Part shown: positions 47,886 to 57,085 of the stretch, piece by piece
Layout: the number at the start of each line of letters is the position of its first letter
How positions within the stretch are numbered: position 1 is the stretch's first letter
Source of the DNA: Ogataea parapolymorpha DL-1
Taxonomy: Eukaryota > Ascomycota > Pichiomycetes > Pichiales > Pichiaceae
Assembly (NCBI RefSeq): GCF_000187245.1
Contig: NC_027863.1
Location: forward strand, 432,735-496,734
Length of the DNA: 64,000 bases
Reading direction: 5' to 3'
Translations under genes and position numbers: made by a program
The notes under the pieces: model-generated
Database searches by the model: none
What the model was told of the DNA's origin: nothing
The model's input: only the letters and a program-made list of their open reading frames with translations

Positions 47886-49004
47886 GGCCAAAGTGGTCTT
47901 CTTTCAAAAGTCGGCTTTTTCACGTACGAATTATGGTACTTTGAATACCAAAAGCCTTTGTATCCAGAAACAGCAGCTGCTGGGGTGTAATGAAAGAATC
48001 CTTCCGTGAAAAAGTACTGCGTTTATGCCAGAGTAAGTCAATACACCGAAAAGTCTTTTCTATTTATTTTTTTGATAATATTTTTCTCTGCACGCCGCAT
48101 ATACAAACTTACTGCATGCGGGGGATGGGGGAGTATGGCAATTTTGGAGCAGGCAATTTTTACGGTGACCGGAAAAATATCGCGGTTTGCCTGCGGCACA
48201 AATTTCGTTTGATTAATCCACCATAGTACGAGAATAATAGCTCACTTGTGTAAAACAGCCTTACCCAGAAATAATTACCCTGCGCAAGGTGACATAGATC
48301 GCACTTCAAAAATCGTCCTCAAAGACATGCTCAGTTAAAAGATTCTGGGCACCAATCAGAGGATGTCACCCTTTCGTGCTGAAGTGTGAATTTGTGTATT
48401 ATGAAGATAGGTTGAGAATTTAGCTGTTGAAAGTTAACACAGTGAAGCATCAGTTAAGTATGAGCTGTTATTGTGCGTGAACTTCGTCAAGTCAGTCCAC
48501 TACTTCCTATGTAAAAGACCAAATCGGGAGTTTGACGGTAGAAAGCCAAGTGTTTACTCGAAGACTCTGCGAAACACCTGTCATTTGATCTGATGCTCAC
48601 ATATTCGGGTGTCTCAGAAACCCTGCTGTCTGACCATATATCGAAGAAAGCTGTTTCCTAATAATACATCCATTTAAATTAATCTGCTTCAAGGTAGTGG
48701 TGTAAAAGTTTCAGTAGAAGTAGATTGTTTATGAATTAAGTGAGGCTCCCACAGCATAACCGACTTCACGTCTATCACATGAGGTAATCTTTCATGAGCA
48801 CACTTTATTTATTACGTCTGCGCCCAAGTTGCCGCATATTGATTGGGCCACCGAAGTGCCAAGACTGGAATCAGCAACGCTGGCAATTAGCAGTCAAGAA
48901 GCAGCTTCTCGAGCTGCGAGATCAGCAGGTTTTGTTATTACAAAACATAAAAAGGGAGGCGTCAGTGGGGTTAGCTGCAAGAGGGACTACAGCTCAAATA
49001 GTTT
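47886..49004. other. 1.1-kb PTK2 upstream region / DID4 3' flank
   Basis: No gene is supportable here. Two G5 runs separated by AT (48120-48124 and 48127-48131) resemble binding sites for C2H2 regulators of the Mig1/Msn2 type and lie about 235 bp upstream of PTK2. A plus-strand frame at 48794-49252 is partly the shadow of DID4. Confidence 0.4.
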
Positions 49005-49691
49005 TCACCTCTTTAGCTCATTCAGTCTCGCTTGCAAATCGTCATCAAGCCCACCATCAACACCGACAGCCATTGCTTGATTTTTGGACCCAGTATTTGT
49101 CTCTACGGACACATGCCCAATGCCCTCGGGTACACTATCCAAGAGCTTTGTATTTAAGTCAATTCCCATCTCGTCCAGGACTTTGCCAACAACCTCGTCG
49201 ATTTCCTCTTCATCGTCCACATCAATCTCGTCGTCCATTAGGTCATCCATAACGTCGTCTACCATCTCTTGTTTTTGATCCATTATGTCCATAGATTTCT
49301 GAAACTCCATGGTTATTCTAGACAACCCTTGAATGTTCATTTGCCCATTCATACCATTTAACAGTCGGGCGGCATCTTTCATGGAACTGGTCATCTGGTT
49401 AGATGATCTCATAGTTTGTAATCTGAGTGAAATCGCTTGTAACTGTGTTTTCATTTTATCAAACTTCTCCACTTGTTTTCTTGTTCTTATCAGGTCCCGG
49501 GCCTGGACCTTGATAGCTTTCATTTGGTTGGCCCTTGCAGACTTTTTGATATCTTGTATCAACTTTTTTTCTTGTTGTTGTAGCTTCATTTTTTCTCTTT
49601 CTAGTTCCCTCTGAGTTCTCTCTAGTTGTCTTTGGTTTTTTCTCATTTGCTCCTGAGGCGTAAGCCTCTTACCAAAAAGCCAATTAAACAT
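49005..49691 (-). CDS. DID4: ESCRT-III subunit Vps2
   Basis: Did4/Vps2 (CHMP2) is an ESCRT-III filament subunit acting with Vps24 and the AAA ATPase Vps4 at endosomes. The 228-residue product (232 in yeast) starts MFNWLFGKRLTP, and has the basic helix pair (NQRQLERTQRELEREK) and an acidic linker. The C-terminal MIM1 motif DDDLQARLNELKR binds Vps4. ATG 49691 gives the same start as the CHMP2 family. An alternative spliced start is possible: an ATG at 49749-49747 directly followed by GTATGT, with a CAG acceptor 34 nt later, would add MAFSSSSS in frame. The neighbour MRP17 is divergent, as in S. cerevisiae (YKL002W/YKL003C). Confidence 0.95.
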   Translation of the reverse strand: MFNWLFGKRLTPQEQMRKNQRQLERTQRELEREKMKLQQQEKKLIQDIKKSARANQMKAIKVQARDLIRTRKQVEKFDKMKTQLQAISLRLQTMRSSNQMTSSMKDAARLLNGMNGQMNIQGLSRITMEFQKSMDIMDQKQEMVDDVMDDLMDDEIDVDDEEEIDEVVGKVLDEMGIDLNTKLLDSVPEGIGHVSVETNTGSKNQAMAVGVDGGLDDDLQARLNELKR

Positions 49692-49822
49692 GCTGCTAGA
49701 ACTTGAAAATGCCTGAATTTAATTCCTATCTGTGTTTTCTACATACCATTGACAGGCTGTGTAAGGATGCTAGAAAAGAACGAAAGCTCAAAATTTTTAG
49801 GAGAATCGAATATTGAACAGAA

Positions 49823-50246
49823 ATGCTTTACGAGTTAGCTGCTATTGCGAGGGTGGCTAACCCTTTAGCTGCTCATGTTGAGGCAAAAGAGTACGTTTAA
49901 CTTAATTCTATATCTAACGTATAGATTAGCGACAACGCTGGGAAAGATGATCATTAGAAATAACGGTGTCGTTCGAGAAGTGATTGGATTGGGACTCAAG
50001 CCATTACCTAAAATTTTCAAGAAAGCGGGCGAAAGACATTTCCAGGGTTCCCATTTCGTAATCCTATTTGATTCCTCTAGTGCTGTCCAGCGTGAAATCC
50101 TCAGATCCTTGAAAAATGATCCAAGAGTCATCAGATCGTTTTTGACTAAAGTGGACGATTCAAAAAATTATAATGCTGGCTCGTCAGTGACAAGAGCTAT
50201 CAAGGCTATCAAAGAACATGGGTATGAGAAATCAATTCCACTATAG
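49823..50246 (+). CDS. MRP17: Mitochondrial small-subunit ribosomal protein bS6m, spliced
   Basis: Mrp17 is the bS6-type protein of the mitochondrial ribosome small subunit. The gene is join(49823..49890,49925..50246) and encodes 129 residues (131 in yeast). Exon 1 gives MLYELAAIARVANPLAAHV and ends in EAKE; exon 2 continues LATTLGKMIIRNNGVVRE. Together they align with Mrp17 MLYELIGLVRI..., [22 protein letters not shown] without a gap. Exon 2 also contains YLPKI-like PLPKIFKK and FDSSSAVQREILRSLKNDPR, close to yeast. Read without splicing, exon 1 runs into a stop within the intron and exon 2 lacks the conserved N-terminus. The divergent pairing with DID4 is conserved with S. cerevisiae. Confidence 0.93.
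49891..49924 (+). other. 34-nt intron of MRP17
   Basis: The donor GTACGT starts at 49891, TCTAAC with the branch A at 49917 follows, and TAG ends the intron at 49924. Only 26 nt separate donor and branch A. Its length is not a multiple of three, and removing it joins GA to A (Glu) to give the conserved EAKEL. Yeast introns shorter than about 50 nt are rare, so the size is notable. Confidence 0.87.
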
Positions 50247-50310
50247 CCTACGGATTTTGTAAATAGTTGATGGGAATGGGTTTGTTTGAATATGTAGAAG
50301 ACAGGTCATG

Positions 50311-51648
50311 CTAGTCAATGACATTTCCGATGTCATGGTACAGTTTATTCTGCTCAGCGCCAGTAACAACTGTTAAATGAGATCCGGGTTGTGGTTTTGC
50401 ATGGACAGTAAGTTCTGGCTTTTGCTTTTCGAAACGGTGCGATGGATCTTGAATGTAAACGGGCTTTGTGGGGCCCATCAACGCGTTTAGCAACGGATTG
50501 TTGAGCGAGCGATAAAGTGAAAATTTCATGCTAGGCTCTTCCATTATGGAAGAGCTTGATAAAGATGCGATGGGGCACGGTGGTGATTCCTTCAACTTTC
50601 GGTCGGTCACTTTTATATCAGAAGACTCCATAACTCCTCTGATATCTTCCTCAATAGACCTGGCTTCTTCGAAAGCATGCATCAAGAATGGAAGCTTTTC
50701 TGTTAAAGTAGTCTTATGCAATGAAGAGTTGTGTGCAGCGTTGAAACTACGAAACCTCTCAGATTTGGCTCGTTTCAAATAATCTGCCTTTTCTGGATTT
50801 TCATCATCACCACATAAGGTGTCAGACATGGTGACTGAGGAGGAAGCCGGAGAGTCAGGCCTTTCACACAGCTCATCCGAGGTAATTTCCGGCAATGACA
50901 ACAATCTCTCTGGTTGACGTGACAGTCTGTCTAATTTCATGGTCTCGAACATTTTCTCCACTTCTGTAACAATGGAAATACATTCCATAGCTCCTATTGT
51001 GTCACCTGTACTGATGCAGTCATTGATCTGTTGGAGCAAATTATTGATAAAAAGTTTATAGTTGATGACTGTTTCCTCCGTTATATCGCCATACTTGCGG
51101 TCTTCCTCTTCGTAGATAAGATTCTCAAGGTCTATTCCTATGTTGACTAGTTTTGCTTTTGAGTAATGAATTGAGACCTGGTCAATTAAGCTGGATCTCA
51201 ATTTCATCACTCTCAACATCAGCTCGGTCAAAATCGTTCCGGGATCACTAATCCGTTGCAACGGGGTCATAAAGCGTGCTCCTGCATTGACCTCATCTAT
51301 CTCTATTCCAAGCTGCTGCAAATTCTTATGCAATTCCAAACAGTTGTTGGCAACTTTTCGAGCGAGACTCGAATTGAAAGTACGCTTTTTCTGATCTTCT
51401 TCATCCAGAATCAACGATTGAGAAAGCTTGAATTCCAGAGCCTGAAACTCCCAGTTATAGATCTTGAGCTCGATCGTTTCAAGGTCCTTAAGGATCTCGA
51501 ATGATTGTATACACCAAGTTTTGATCTCGTGGTCATTTATGCTGTTTATATGCCGGATTAACTCGTCTGACTTGCATTTGTCCTTATTCAGTTGAGTGTC
51601 TTTCAAAAGATTAATCAAAGGATCTATGTATGGAGCCAGAGTTTCCAT
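50311..51648 (-). CDS. Coiled-coil protein, 445 aa, possibly KAR9-like
   Basis: I do not recognise this gene firmly. The 445-residue product is helical over about residues 1-250, with charged heptad-like stretches (for example ELMLRVMKLRSSLIDQVSI). After this comes a Ser/Pro-rich, probably disordered region (250-445) with many potential phosphosites (RPDSPASSSVTMSDT). The block ARFMTPLQRISDPGTILTEL weakly resembles a block in the middle of Kar9 (ERFASPIRHTPSFTLEQL), the adaptor that links microtubule tips to actin cables during spindle positioning. The general layout, helical half then basic Ser-rich half, also fits Kar9 (644 aa in yeast), but the protein is much shorter. There is no transmembrane segment. 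ATG 51648 is the first in the frame. It converges with MRP17. Confidence 0.75.
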   Translation of the reverse strand: METLAPYIDPLINLLKDTQLNKDKCKSDELIRHINSINDHEIKTWCIQSFEILKDLETIELKIYNWEFQALEFKLSQSLILDEEDQKKRTFNSSLARKVANNCLELHKNLQQLGIEIDEVNAGARFMTPLQRISDPGTILTELMLRVMKLRSSLIDQVSIHYSKAKLVNIGIDLENLIYEEEDRKYGDITEETVINYKLFINNLLQQINDCISTGDTIGAMECISIVTEVEKMFETMKLDRLSRQPERLLSLPEITSDELCERPDSPASSSVTMSDTLCGDDENPEKADYLKRAKSERFRSFNAAHNSSLHKTTLTEKLPFLMHAFEEARSIEEDIRGVMESSDIKVTDRKLKESPPCPIASLSSSSIMEEPSMKFSLYRSLNNPLLNALMGPTKPVYIQDPSHRFEKQKPELTVHAKPQPGSHLTVVTGAEQNKLYHDIGNVID

Positions 51649-52020
51649 ATTGTGCCAAATTTGACCCTTTTTTTATCAAAATAATTTTGTCTATCTTTCC
51701 ACCAGCTAAAGTGGTGTGCTTCCTACTATTTTTTTTCCACCCCACATCAGATCAAGAAAGAAGGCTGTGTAAGAGCAAAAAAGGATACTTGAGTAAATCA
51801 CTCTTGCCTACTGTAAGAAGCTACTTAATGTTGCATTGATCGCAGCAGATTATGCCAATTACAACAAAAGTAAATGCCGGGGACTATTTTTGGATTTTTA
51901 CCATATACGACTTTTTCAACTATAGCGCCCCGGAATTCGTTTTTGGCTCCGGAAGATAAACGAAAAGCTGCATATTAAATTATTTTGCCTTCCATTAGCT
52001 TTTGCAATAATAAGATCCCC
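51649..52020. other. Divergent intergenic region, 372 bp
   Basis: It separates the coiled-coil gene from the ICT1-type gene. T-rich stretches (51661-51740) are present. No gene or clear site is seen. Confidence 0.4.
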
Positions 52021-53343
52021 ATGTCTGGAGCCAGATTAGCCCATCCGGTAACTATCCAGGATAAGGAGAAACCAAATGTCAGCTACTGGGACTCGTTCAA
52101 GCTGTATTGGTCCTTCAAACCTCTCAGTTACTATGAAAATCAAATTTTGTCGTTTTTGCCCTTTTATCCCAATCCCTCGGACACGAAACGTGCCGAGATA
52201 ATCAACACAGTGATAGACGACAAAAACAATTACATTCACGAATTTCTGGTGGAAAATATCGAGAAATCTGATGGCGATGAGCCGCTGGACATCGTTCTTG
52301 TGCATGGTTACGGCGCAGCATTGGGATTTTTCAGTGCTAATTTTGACGGATTAACAAAATTTCCTGGAACAAGGCTGCACGCAATTGATCTTCCTGGCTT
52401 TGGTCTGTCAAGTAGGCCACCATTTCCGAACCTGAAAGGTGATACTGCGGACGATGTGATAAAAAGTGAGGAGTTCTTTATTGATGCCATGGAAAAATGG
52501 AGAATAGCGAAAGGACTTAATCAGTTCGTACTGATTGGCCATTCACTAGGAGGATACCTGTCTTGCTGCTACTACATGAAGTATGGAACAGATATTGTGA
52601 GCAAGATTGTGCTGGTATCACCAGTTGGTATTGAACGGTCTGACCTCTCATTTTACGTCACAAAGGAGCACTCACTTTCGATAGACAAGGAGACGGAATT
52701 GGCCAGAAGAGAGGGTATCGATTTAACAAACGAATTTACTGATCACCAAGCTGACCGCACACACGTGGAGGAGCTCGATCACACCAATGACGTGGTTTCT
52801 ATCACTTCGGACTCGAGCGACACAGATACCTCTAGTTTGATGACCCAAGTTAGAAGAGCTCCTCAAGTTGGCAAATTATTCACGCGCCTCTGGGAAAGAA
52901 ACTATTCTCCATTCCAAATTTTGAGGCTATTCGGCCCTTTTGCAGGAAAGCTTGTTTCAGGATGGACGTTTAATAGATTTTCGCATCTACAAGACCCAAA
53001 CACTCTCCTCAAGATTAACGAATATACCGCCAAAACTATGCTTGCAAAGGGTTCCGGAGAATTTGCCCTCACCAGGATACTTGCACCAGGAGCTGTTGCT
53101 AAACTTCCATTGTCTGAAAGACTGCCTGATAAAATCAAGATCAAATCCCTGTGGCTATATGGTGATGTTGACTGGATGAGCAAAGAAGGGGGCTACGAGA
53201 TTGTGAAAGAAATAAACGAGAAAAACAAGGACGATGAGAACGCGAAGGCAAAATTCAGAATTGTGAAGAATGCTGGTCATCACGTCTATTTGGACAATGC
53301 TTCCGATTTTGAGTATCATGTGTTAAAATTTATAAAAGACTGA
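52021..53343 (+). CDS. CGI-58/ABHD4-5 family alpha/beta hydrolase (ICT1/ECM18/CLD1 type)
   Basis: The 440-residue product is an alpha/beta hydrolase with the oxyanion block VLVHGYGAALGFF, nucleophile elbow GHSLGGY (Ser near residue 180) and LYGDVDWM (catalytic Asp region). NAGHHVYLDN contains the catalytic His and the HxxxxD acyltransferase motif of the CGI-58 family. In S. cerevisiae the family comprises Ict1 and Ecm18 (lysophosphatidic-acid acyltransferase-like) and Cld1 (mitochondrial cardiolipin deacylase). An acidic insert (about residues 235-285) sits between core and lid. I cannot separate the three paralogues; there is no clear mitochondrial presequence. The frame upstream opens at TTG, so ATG 52021 (MSGARLAHPV) is the start. 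A tRNA-Lys lies just downstream. Confidence 0.87.
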   Translation: MSGARLAHPVTIQDKEKPNVSYWDSFKLYWSFKPLSYYENQILSFLPFYPNPSDTKRAEIINTVIDDKNNYIHEFLVENIEKSDGDEPLDIVLVHGYGAALGFFSANFDGLTKFPGTRLHAIDLPGFGLSSRPPFPNLKGDTADDVIKSEEFFIDAMEKWRIAKGLNQFVLIGHSLGGYLSCCYYMKYGTDIVSKIVLVSPVGIERSDLSFYVTKEHSLSIDKETELARREGIDLTNEFTDHQADRTHVEELDHTNDVVSITSDSSDTDTSSLMTQVRRAPQVGKLFTRLWERNYSPFQILRLFGPFAGKLVSGWTFNRFSHLQDPNTLLKINEYTAKTMLAKGSGEFALTRILAPGAVAKLPLSERLPDKIKIKSLWLYGDVDWMSKEGGYEIVKEINEKNKDDENAKAKFRIVKNAGHHVYLDNASDFEYHVLKFIKD

Positions 53344-53376
53344 ATGAAATAAAAATAAGCCACAATTAAAAAATTA

Positions 53377-53449
53377 AGCCCGACGCGGGGCTCGAACCCG
53401 CAGCCTTGTGATTAAGAGTCACACGCTCTACCGATTGAGCTAGCCAGGC
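53377..53449 (-). tRNA. tK(CUU): tRNA-Lys (anticodon CTT)
   Basis: The minus strand reads a 73-nt intronless tRNA: acceptor GCCTGGC with GTCGGGC and discriminator T, D arm TAGCTCAATCGGTAGAGC, anticodon loop ACTCTTAAT (anticodon CTT), and T arm GCGGGTTCGAGCCCCGC. The discriminator and overall body agree with S. cerevisiae tRNA-Lys(CUU). A T run follows on the minus strand. Confidence 0.96.
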
Positions 53450-53582
53450 TTTGCTGTTCTCACGTGTATCCAATTCAAATTTCCACCCGTGAATATGAAG
53501 TTGCAAGAGCCCGGATGAAGTTCGCGATTAGTTTTTTTGTCAAAACTGAAAAATTTAATACTGTATTAAATTTAGCATCGCC

Positions 53583-54137
53583 ATGCTCCCGTTGGCAGGA
53601 CCTTGTAAGGTCGTGAATCAAATGTTGCAAACCAGATCTTATGCTGTCTTAGGAAGACCCAAGATTGCAAGTGTTCTTCCAACACGTCCTAGAAAAAAAA
53701 TCAGGGTTGGAAAAGCGAGACCGGCCATATATCACAAATTCGACACCTTAGTTGAACTCTCGGACGGATCCGTCATTACCCGTCGCACACAGATACCTAA
53801 AGAAGAAGCGAGAATGATTGTTGATCAGAGAACTAACCCTCTGTGGAATCCATCTAAGCCAGATATGTCGCAACTTGATGCCGAGAATAATGGAAGAATG
53901 AGCAAATTCAAGAGCAGGTTCTCGCAATTTGAACATTCTGGTAAGACAGAAGAGGAGGTAAAGGCTGAACAAGAAACCTTGGAGAAAGAGAGGAGAGAAA
54001 GAATCTTGAGTGGTACTGGTGTCAAACTCGATGAGACACTTGCAGATGATTATGTTAGTGTGTTGGGAGAAAGTTACGTTGCCCCGAAGCTCGGTGGGAA
54101 AGTTGCTCGAAAGGAAAAAGGAAGCAAGAAACGTTGA
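53583..54137 (+). CDS. MRPL36: Mitochondrial large-subunit ribosomal protein bL31m
   Basis: Mrpl36 is the bL31-type protein of the mitochondrial large ribosomal subunit. The 184-residue product (177 in yeast) has a basic N-terminal presequence and the conserved core [15 protein letters not shown], then [15 protein letters not shown] and [10 protein letters not shown]. Each aligns with yeast (KIQLGKSRPAIYHQF, ELSDGSVVIRRSQYP, QRNNPLWNPS). The C-terminal third is charged and rich in Glu and Lys, and ends KKR. ATG 53583 starts the presequence. It converges with CUE2, only 20 bp between the stops. Confidence 0.95.
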   Translation: MLPLAGPCKVVNQMLQTRSYAVLGRPKIASVLPTRPRKKIRVGKARPAIYHKFDTLVELSDGSVITRRTQIPKEEARMIVDQRTNPLWNPSKPDMSQLDAENNGRMSKFKSRFSQFEHSGKTEEEVKAEQETLEKERRERILSGTGVKLDETLADDYVSVLGESYVAPKLGGKVARKEKGSKKR

Positions 54138-54157
54138 GATAAATGTATATAGCGCAA

Positions 54158-55111
54158 TCATGTTTTTTTGCCCATGACCTTGAATCCTAGAACAATGTCT
54201 TCAAAAATGTAATTTTCTGAATTAAGAATCCGATGAACCAAATTCCTTAATTTTGGCACGCCCCCACTACTATGGAAACCCCTTCCTGTGATGATATCCA
54301 AATTACCCACATATATTGCCTTTTTTCCGCGCAGATTGGTTCCCTCGATAATTCTCTGTTCCATTTCGTATCTCCACCAGAATTTTAAAACCTGTTGAAC
54401 GCAGTGTTGGGCTTCGGAAACTAGTAATCCATGCAAATCTAGTTTGTTTGTTTTGAGTGCACCATCTATGATTTCCTGCAGAGGGTCGGGCGGTCGGCCA
54501 AGCGACATGGAAGAAGGAGACGTGGATGGCAGGGGCTTCAATGTAGACACCGACTGGGGGCTAGAATTAGGGTTCAGCATCCAAGTAGCCAGTTGGATGG
54601 TTCGGTGAACGTCACCCCCAAAATACTCCAAACAGTCTAGATAAAATCGTTTTTCTATGTTGTTGAGATAAGGATTTGTTTGTTTTGACTCAGATATCAC
54701 AGCCAGCTGTTTGCTATACTTGCTTGCAAGCTGACTATCGGTAAGACTCCAGCCCAGCTGGATGATTTCACGCACTGTTTTCTTGATGTCTTTCGTTTTC
54801 TGATATATGGCTTTTACGCGATCCAACGAGCACGAGAGTAAGCTGCTCAGGACAGATAAACAAGGATCAGATTTGGCAGACTTTATATTTGGCTTCGTGT
54901 GGTTGACCTTCGGTTCGGGCGATTTCAATGTCAGATCAGAAGGCACAAGTTCGCTTCTTTTTGGATGCTTCAACATCTCATAGCTTAATAACTCTTCTGC
55001 TACTTTTTCCAAATCACCCTTGTGATCCTCCACAGCTTTTTGGATTGCCTCGAAGGGCACATCTGGAAACATCTCCGCTGCCTGGAGAGACTGTGTAAAT
55101 AGAGTAGACAT
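54158..55111 (-). CDS. CUE2: CUE and Smr domain protein, no-go decay endonuclease type
   Basis: Cue2 cleaves mRNA at collided ribosomes in no-go decay, with CUE domains reading ubiquitinated ribosomes and the Smr domain cutting. The 317-residue product (443 in yeast) starts with a CUE domain with MFPDVP (about residues 5-45). A second CUE-like helical segment follows (about 75-125), and the C-terminal Smr domain (about 220-317) carries the hallmark LDLHG and the TGRG loop (IITGRGFHSSGG). The linker is short, so it is smaller than yeast Cue2, but the domain order agrees. ATG 55111 is the first in the frame and 223 bp from the divergent SAN1. Confidence 0.88.
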   Translation of the reverse strand: MSTLFTQSLQAAEMFPDVPFEAIQKAVEDHKGDLEKVAEELLSYEMLKHPKRSELVPSDLTLKSPEPKVNHTKPNIKSAKSDPCLSVLSSLLSCSLDRVKAIYQKTKDIKKTVREIIQLGWSLTDSQLASKYSKQLAVISESKQTNPYLNNIEKRFYLDCLEYFGGDVHRTIQLATWMLNPNSSPQSVSTLKPLPSTSPSSMSLGRPPDPLQEIIDGALKTNKLDLHGLLVSEAQHCVQQVLKFWWRYEMEQRIIEGTNLRGKKAIYVGNLDIITGRGFHSSGGVPKLRNLVHRILNSENYIFEDIVLGFKVMGKKT

Positions 55112-55333
55112 GAGTGAAGAGGTCTTTGTAGGGATTGGTGGGTTGCCTCCTATACGAGAGCTAATAACATTTATTAAATTTCAAGTTCAATACCAGCTTG
55201 CAATGGATAAAATCGTTTTTTTTTCTTGAGACAAAGACCGTATCGTATCGCCCATAGGAAAAAATCAAGTTGTAATTTTTTGACATAGGGTTTATCAATT
55301 GCAAAATAAGCATAATAAAGGCGTGCGTCTTGG

Positions 55334-56944
55334 ATGAGTGTTTCGACTAGTGATTCTGGACGGCTGGTTTTACCTGCGGTTGTTATACAGTACGCGGATG
55401 GGACCAGCCAAAATCTAATCATCGAGGTCGGTCCGGCCAACAGCAATAACACAAACCAGGCTCAAGAAACAACAGAGAGATCTCCGGAGCGTACTCAAGA
55501 GCCGAACCCTTCTGTTGTGGATGCGGAGCAGCCCTCTGCACCCTCTGGGATCCGTGGAGTTGATTATCCAGCATTCGACGTTTCCAACGAAGGGGTTTAC
55601 CGTGAACAGCATATAGCCAACAATCTGCTGGATAATTTGATATCCCCGTTCTATCGGTCTTTGGACGGAAATACCTCAACATCTCAACAGACCAATAATA
55701 TCTCGGTGCCGTTCTATAGAAACCTGACTCCAGCATCAGAACCATCCCGGAACATTATTCTTACTGTTAACTACATTTATGGCCAACCGAACCCGCTGCA
55801 GCCTAGTGAGAACAACAACAGTTTGTCGGGTTCTCTCATTCTGCATGTGCCGAACATCAATGAAAGCGATGACGAAAACCTACAAGTTTTGATTCGACTG
55901 GCGACTACTATAGCACTAAGGACCATTGCGACGTCGGTTAAAAAAGCATCAGGAATTTCTGCAGAGCTGTTCGATAAGTTAGAGGTTAAAAAAACTGCAG
56001 AATTGAAGGACAAGCAATGTGCAATTTGTTATGACGATTATGAGGACGAAAACCCCGAGACTGCTAACCAGATCGGCCAAAAACGCAAGCGAGCAGAAGA
56101 TGAAATCGATGAGATGGGAGAGCACCAACCAAAGAAAATGCGCAAGATGGAGAACGAACTCAAATCTCAGAGCGCGGCTACAAACTTGGCCAAGAAGGAA
56201 GTGGTTTACAATCATGTTCCTGTAGAAATGCCGTGTGGCCATATTTTTGGCAGGAGTTGTCTTCGAGAATGGTTGAAAACCAATAATAGCTGTCCGCTTT
56301 GCCGACACAGTATGCTTCACGGCAATGAGTCGTCTGCTGGCAGAAACTCAGATTCCGAAAACGAAACTACTATTATTCTGCCTAACTTGGCCAGAGTGAT
56401 TAGCGAGACCCGGCCATTGATTGAGGGATTCAACTCAAGACACCTCACTTTTGTCATGCCCGACCAAGATAGCATCGAGCCTACGGGGGCAGTACCTGTT
56501 CCTCTACCGACGCCTGTCACACCACAGGAGCCCTTTGCTTCTCGCTCATCATCTACAACCCATACTAGCGTTCTTGGTCTGGTTAGGGGACTGCTTCAGA
56601 ACTTGAACGGCAGGCTCCGCAACCCGGTGCGGGTCAACGAAGGTGAACCGTCAAGCTTAATCAATCAAGACTCTTTACACCGAATGCCTATCATCCGGAC
56701 AAATCAACCAGGCCCTCCTTTGAATCATTCATCTTTTCTGACCAGAAGAAGACGGGTCGTCCAGCCACGTCGTGTTCTCAGATCTACCGGACTGTCTTCA
56801 CAACAGTTTGTAAACAGGGATCCGCTTTTTCCTGTTGGTGTGGCCAGTCGTCGTACAAGCGACGGCGTGCGCACGTCCACTATATCTTCAAACTCCAACG
56901 AAGATGAAGATCCGCCTGTTGCCGAGAGAGATACTGATATTTGA
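55334..56944 (+). CDS. SAN1: RING ubiquitin ligase for nuclear protein quality control
   Basis: San1 is a nuclear E3 that recognises exposed hydrophobic patches on misfolded proteins through its disordered flanks. The 536-residue product (610 in yeast) has a disordered N-terminal half, then a RING finger beginning CAICYDDY (about residue 230). A long charged insertion with KRKR follows, and the finger ends PCGHIFGRSCLREWLKTNN with SCPLCR (about residue 325). The split RING with a large insertion and the disordered C-terminus match San1. The ATG at 55334 is the only good start; the gene is divergent from CUE2. Confidence 0.87.
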   Translation: MSVSTSDSGRLVLPAVVIQYADGTSQNLIIEVGPANSNNTNQAQETTERSPERTQEPNPSVVDAEQPSAPSGIRGVDYPAFDVSNEGVYREQHIANNLLDNLISPFYRSLDGNTSTSQQTNNISVPFYRNLTPASEPSRNIILTVNYIYGQPNPLQPSENNNSLSGSLILHVPNINESDDENLQVLIRLATTIALRTIATSVKKASGISAELFDKLEVKKTAELKDKQCAICYDDYEDENPETANQIGQKRKRAEDEIDEMGEHQPKKMRKMENELKSQSAATNLAKKEVVYNHVPVEMPCGHIFGRSCLREWLKTNNSCPLCRHSMLHGNESSAGRNSDSENETTIILPNLARVISETRPLIEGFNSRHLTFVMPDQDSIEPTGAVPVPLPTPVTPQEPFASRSSSTTHTSVLGLVRGLLQNLNGRLRNPVRVNEGEPSSLINQDSLHRMPIIRTNQPGPPLNHSSFLTRRRRVVQPRRVLRSTGLSSQQFVNRDPLFPVGVASRRTSDGVRTSTISSNSNEDEDPPVAERDTDI

Positions 56945-57085
56945 TAGTTTGTAATACATTTGCATCATTTAGTAAGTAGCCACCAACCTAAAAGTGCACC
57001 CTCGCACCACGGTTATAAATAATTTCGAAATCAACTTGATCAAGTTCTCTTGTCTTAAACTCCATTCGAGCAGCTCGCATTACTG

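Noticed and set aside
48580..48660. C/D-box snoRNA upstream of PTK2 (CTGATGCT ... CTGA)
   Set aside because: The C box is off consensus, no terminal stem is visible and no guide sequence can be supported.
48794..49252. 152-codon plus-strand frame overlapping DID4
   Set aside because: Its second half is the antisense shadow of DID4 and its composition (runs of His, Arg, Gln, Leu) is not protein-like.
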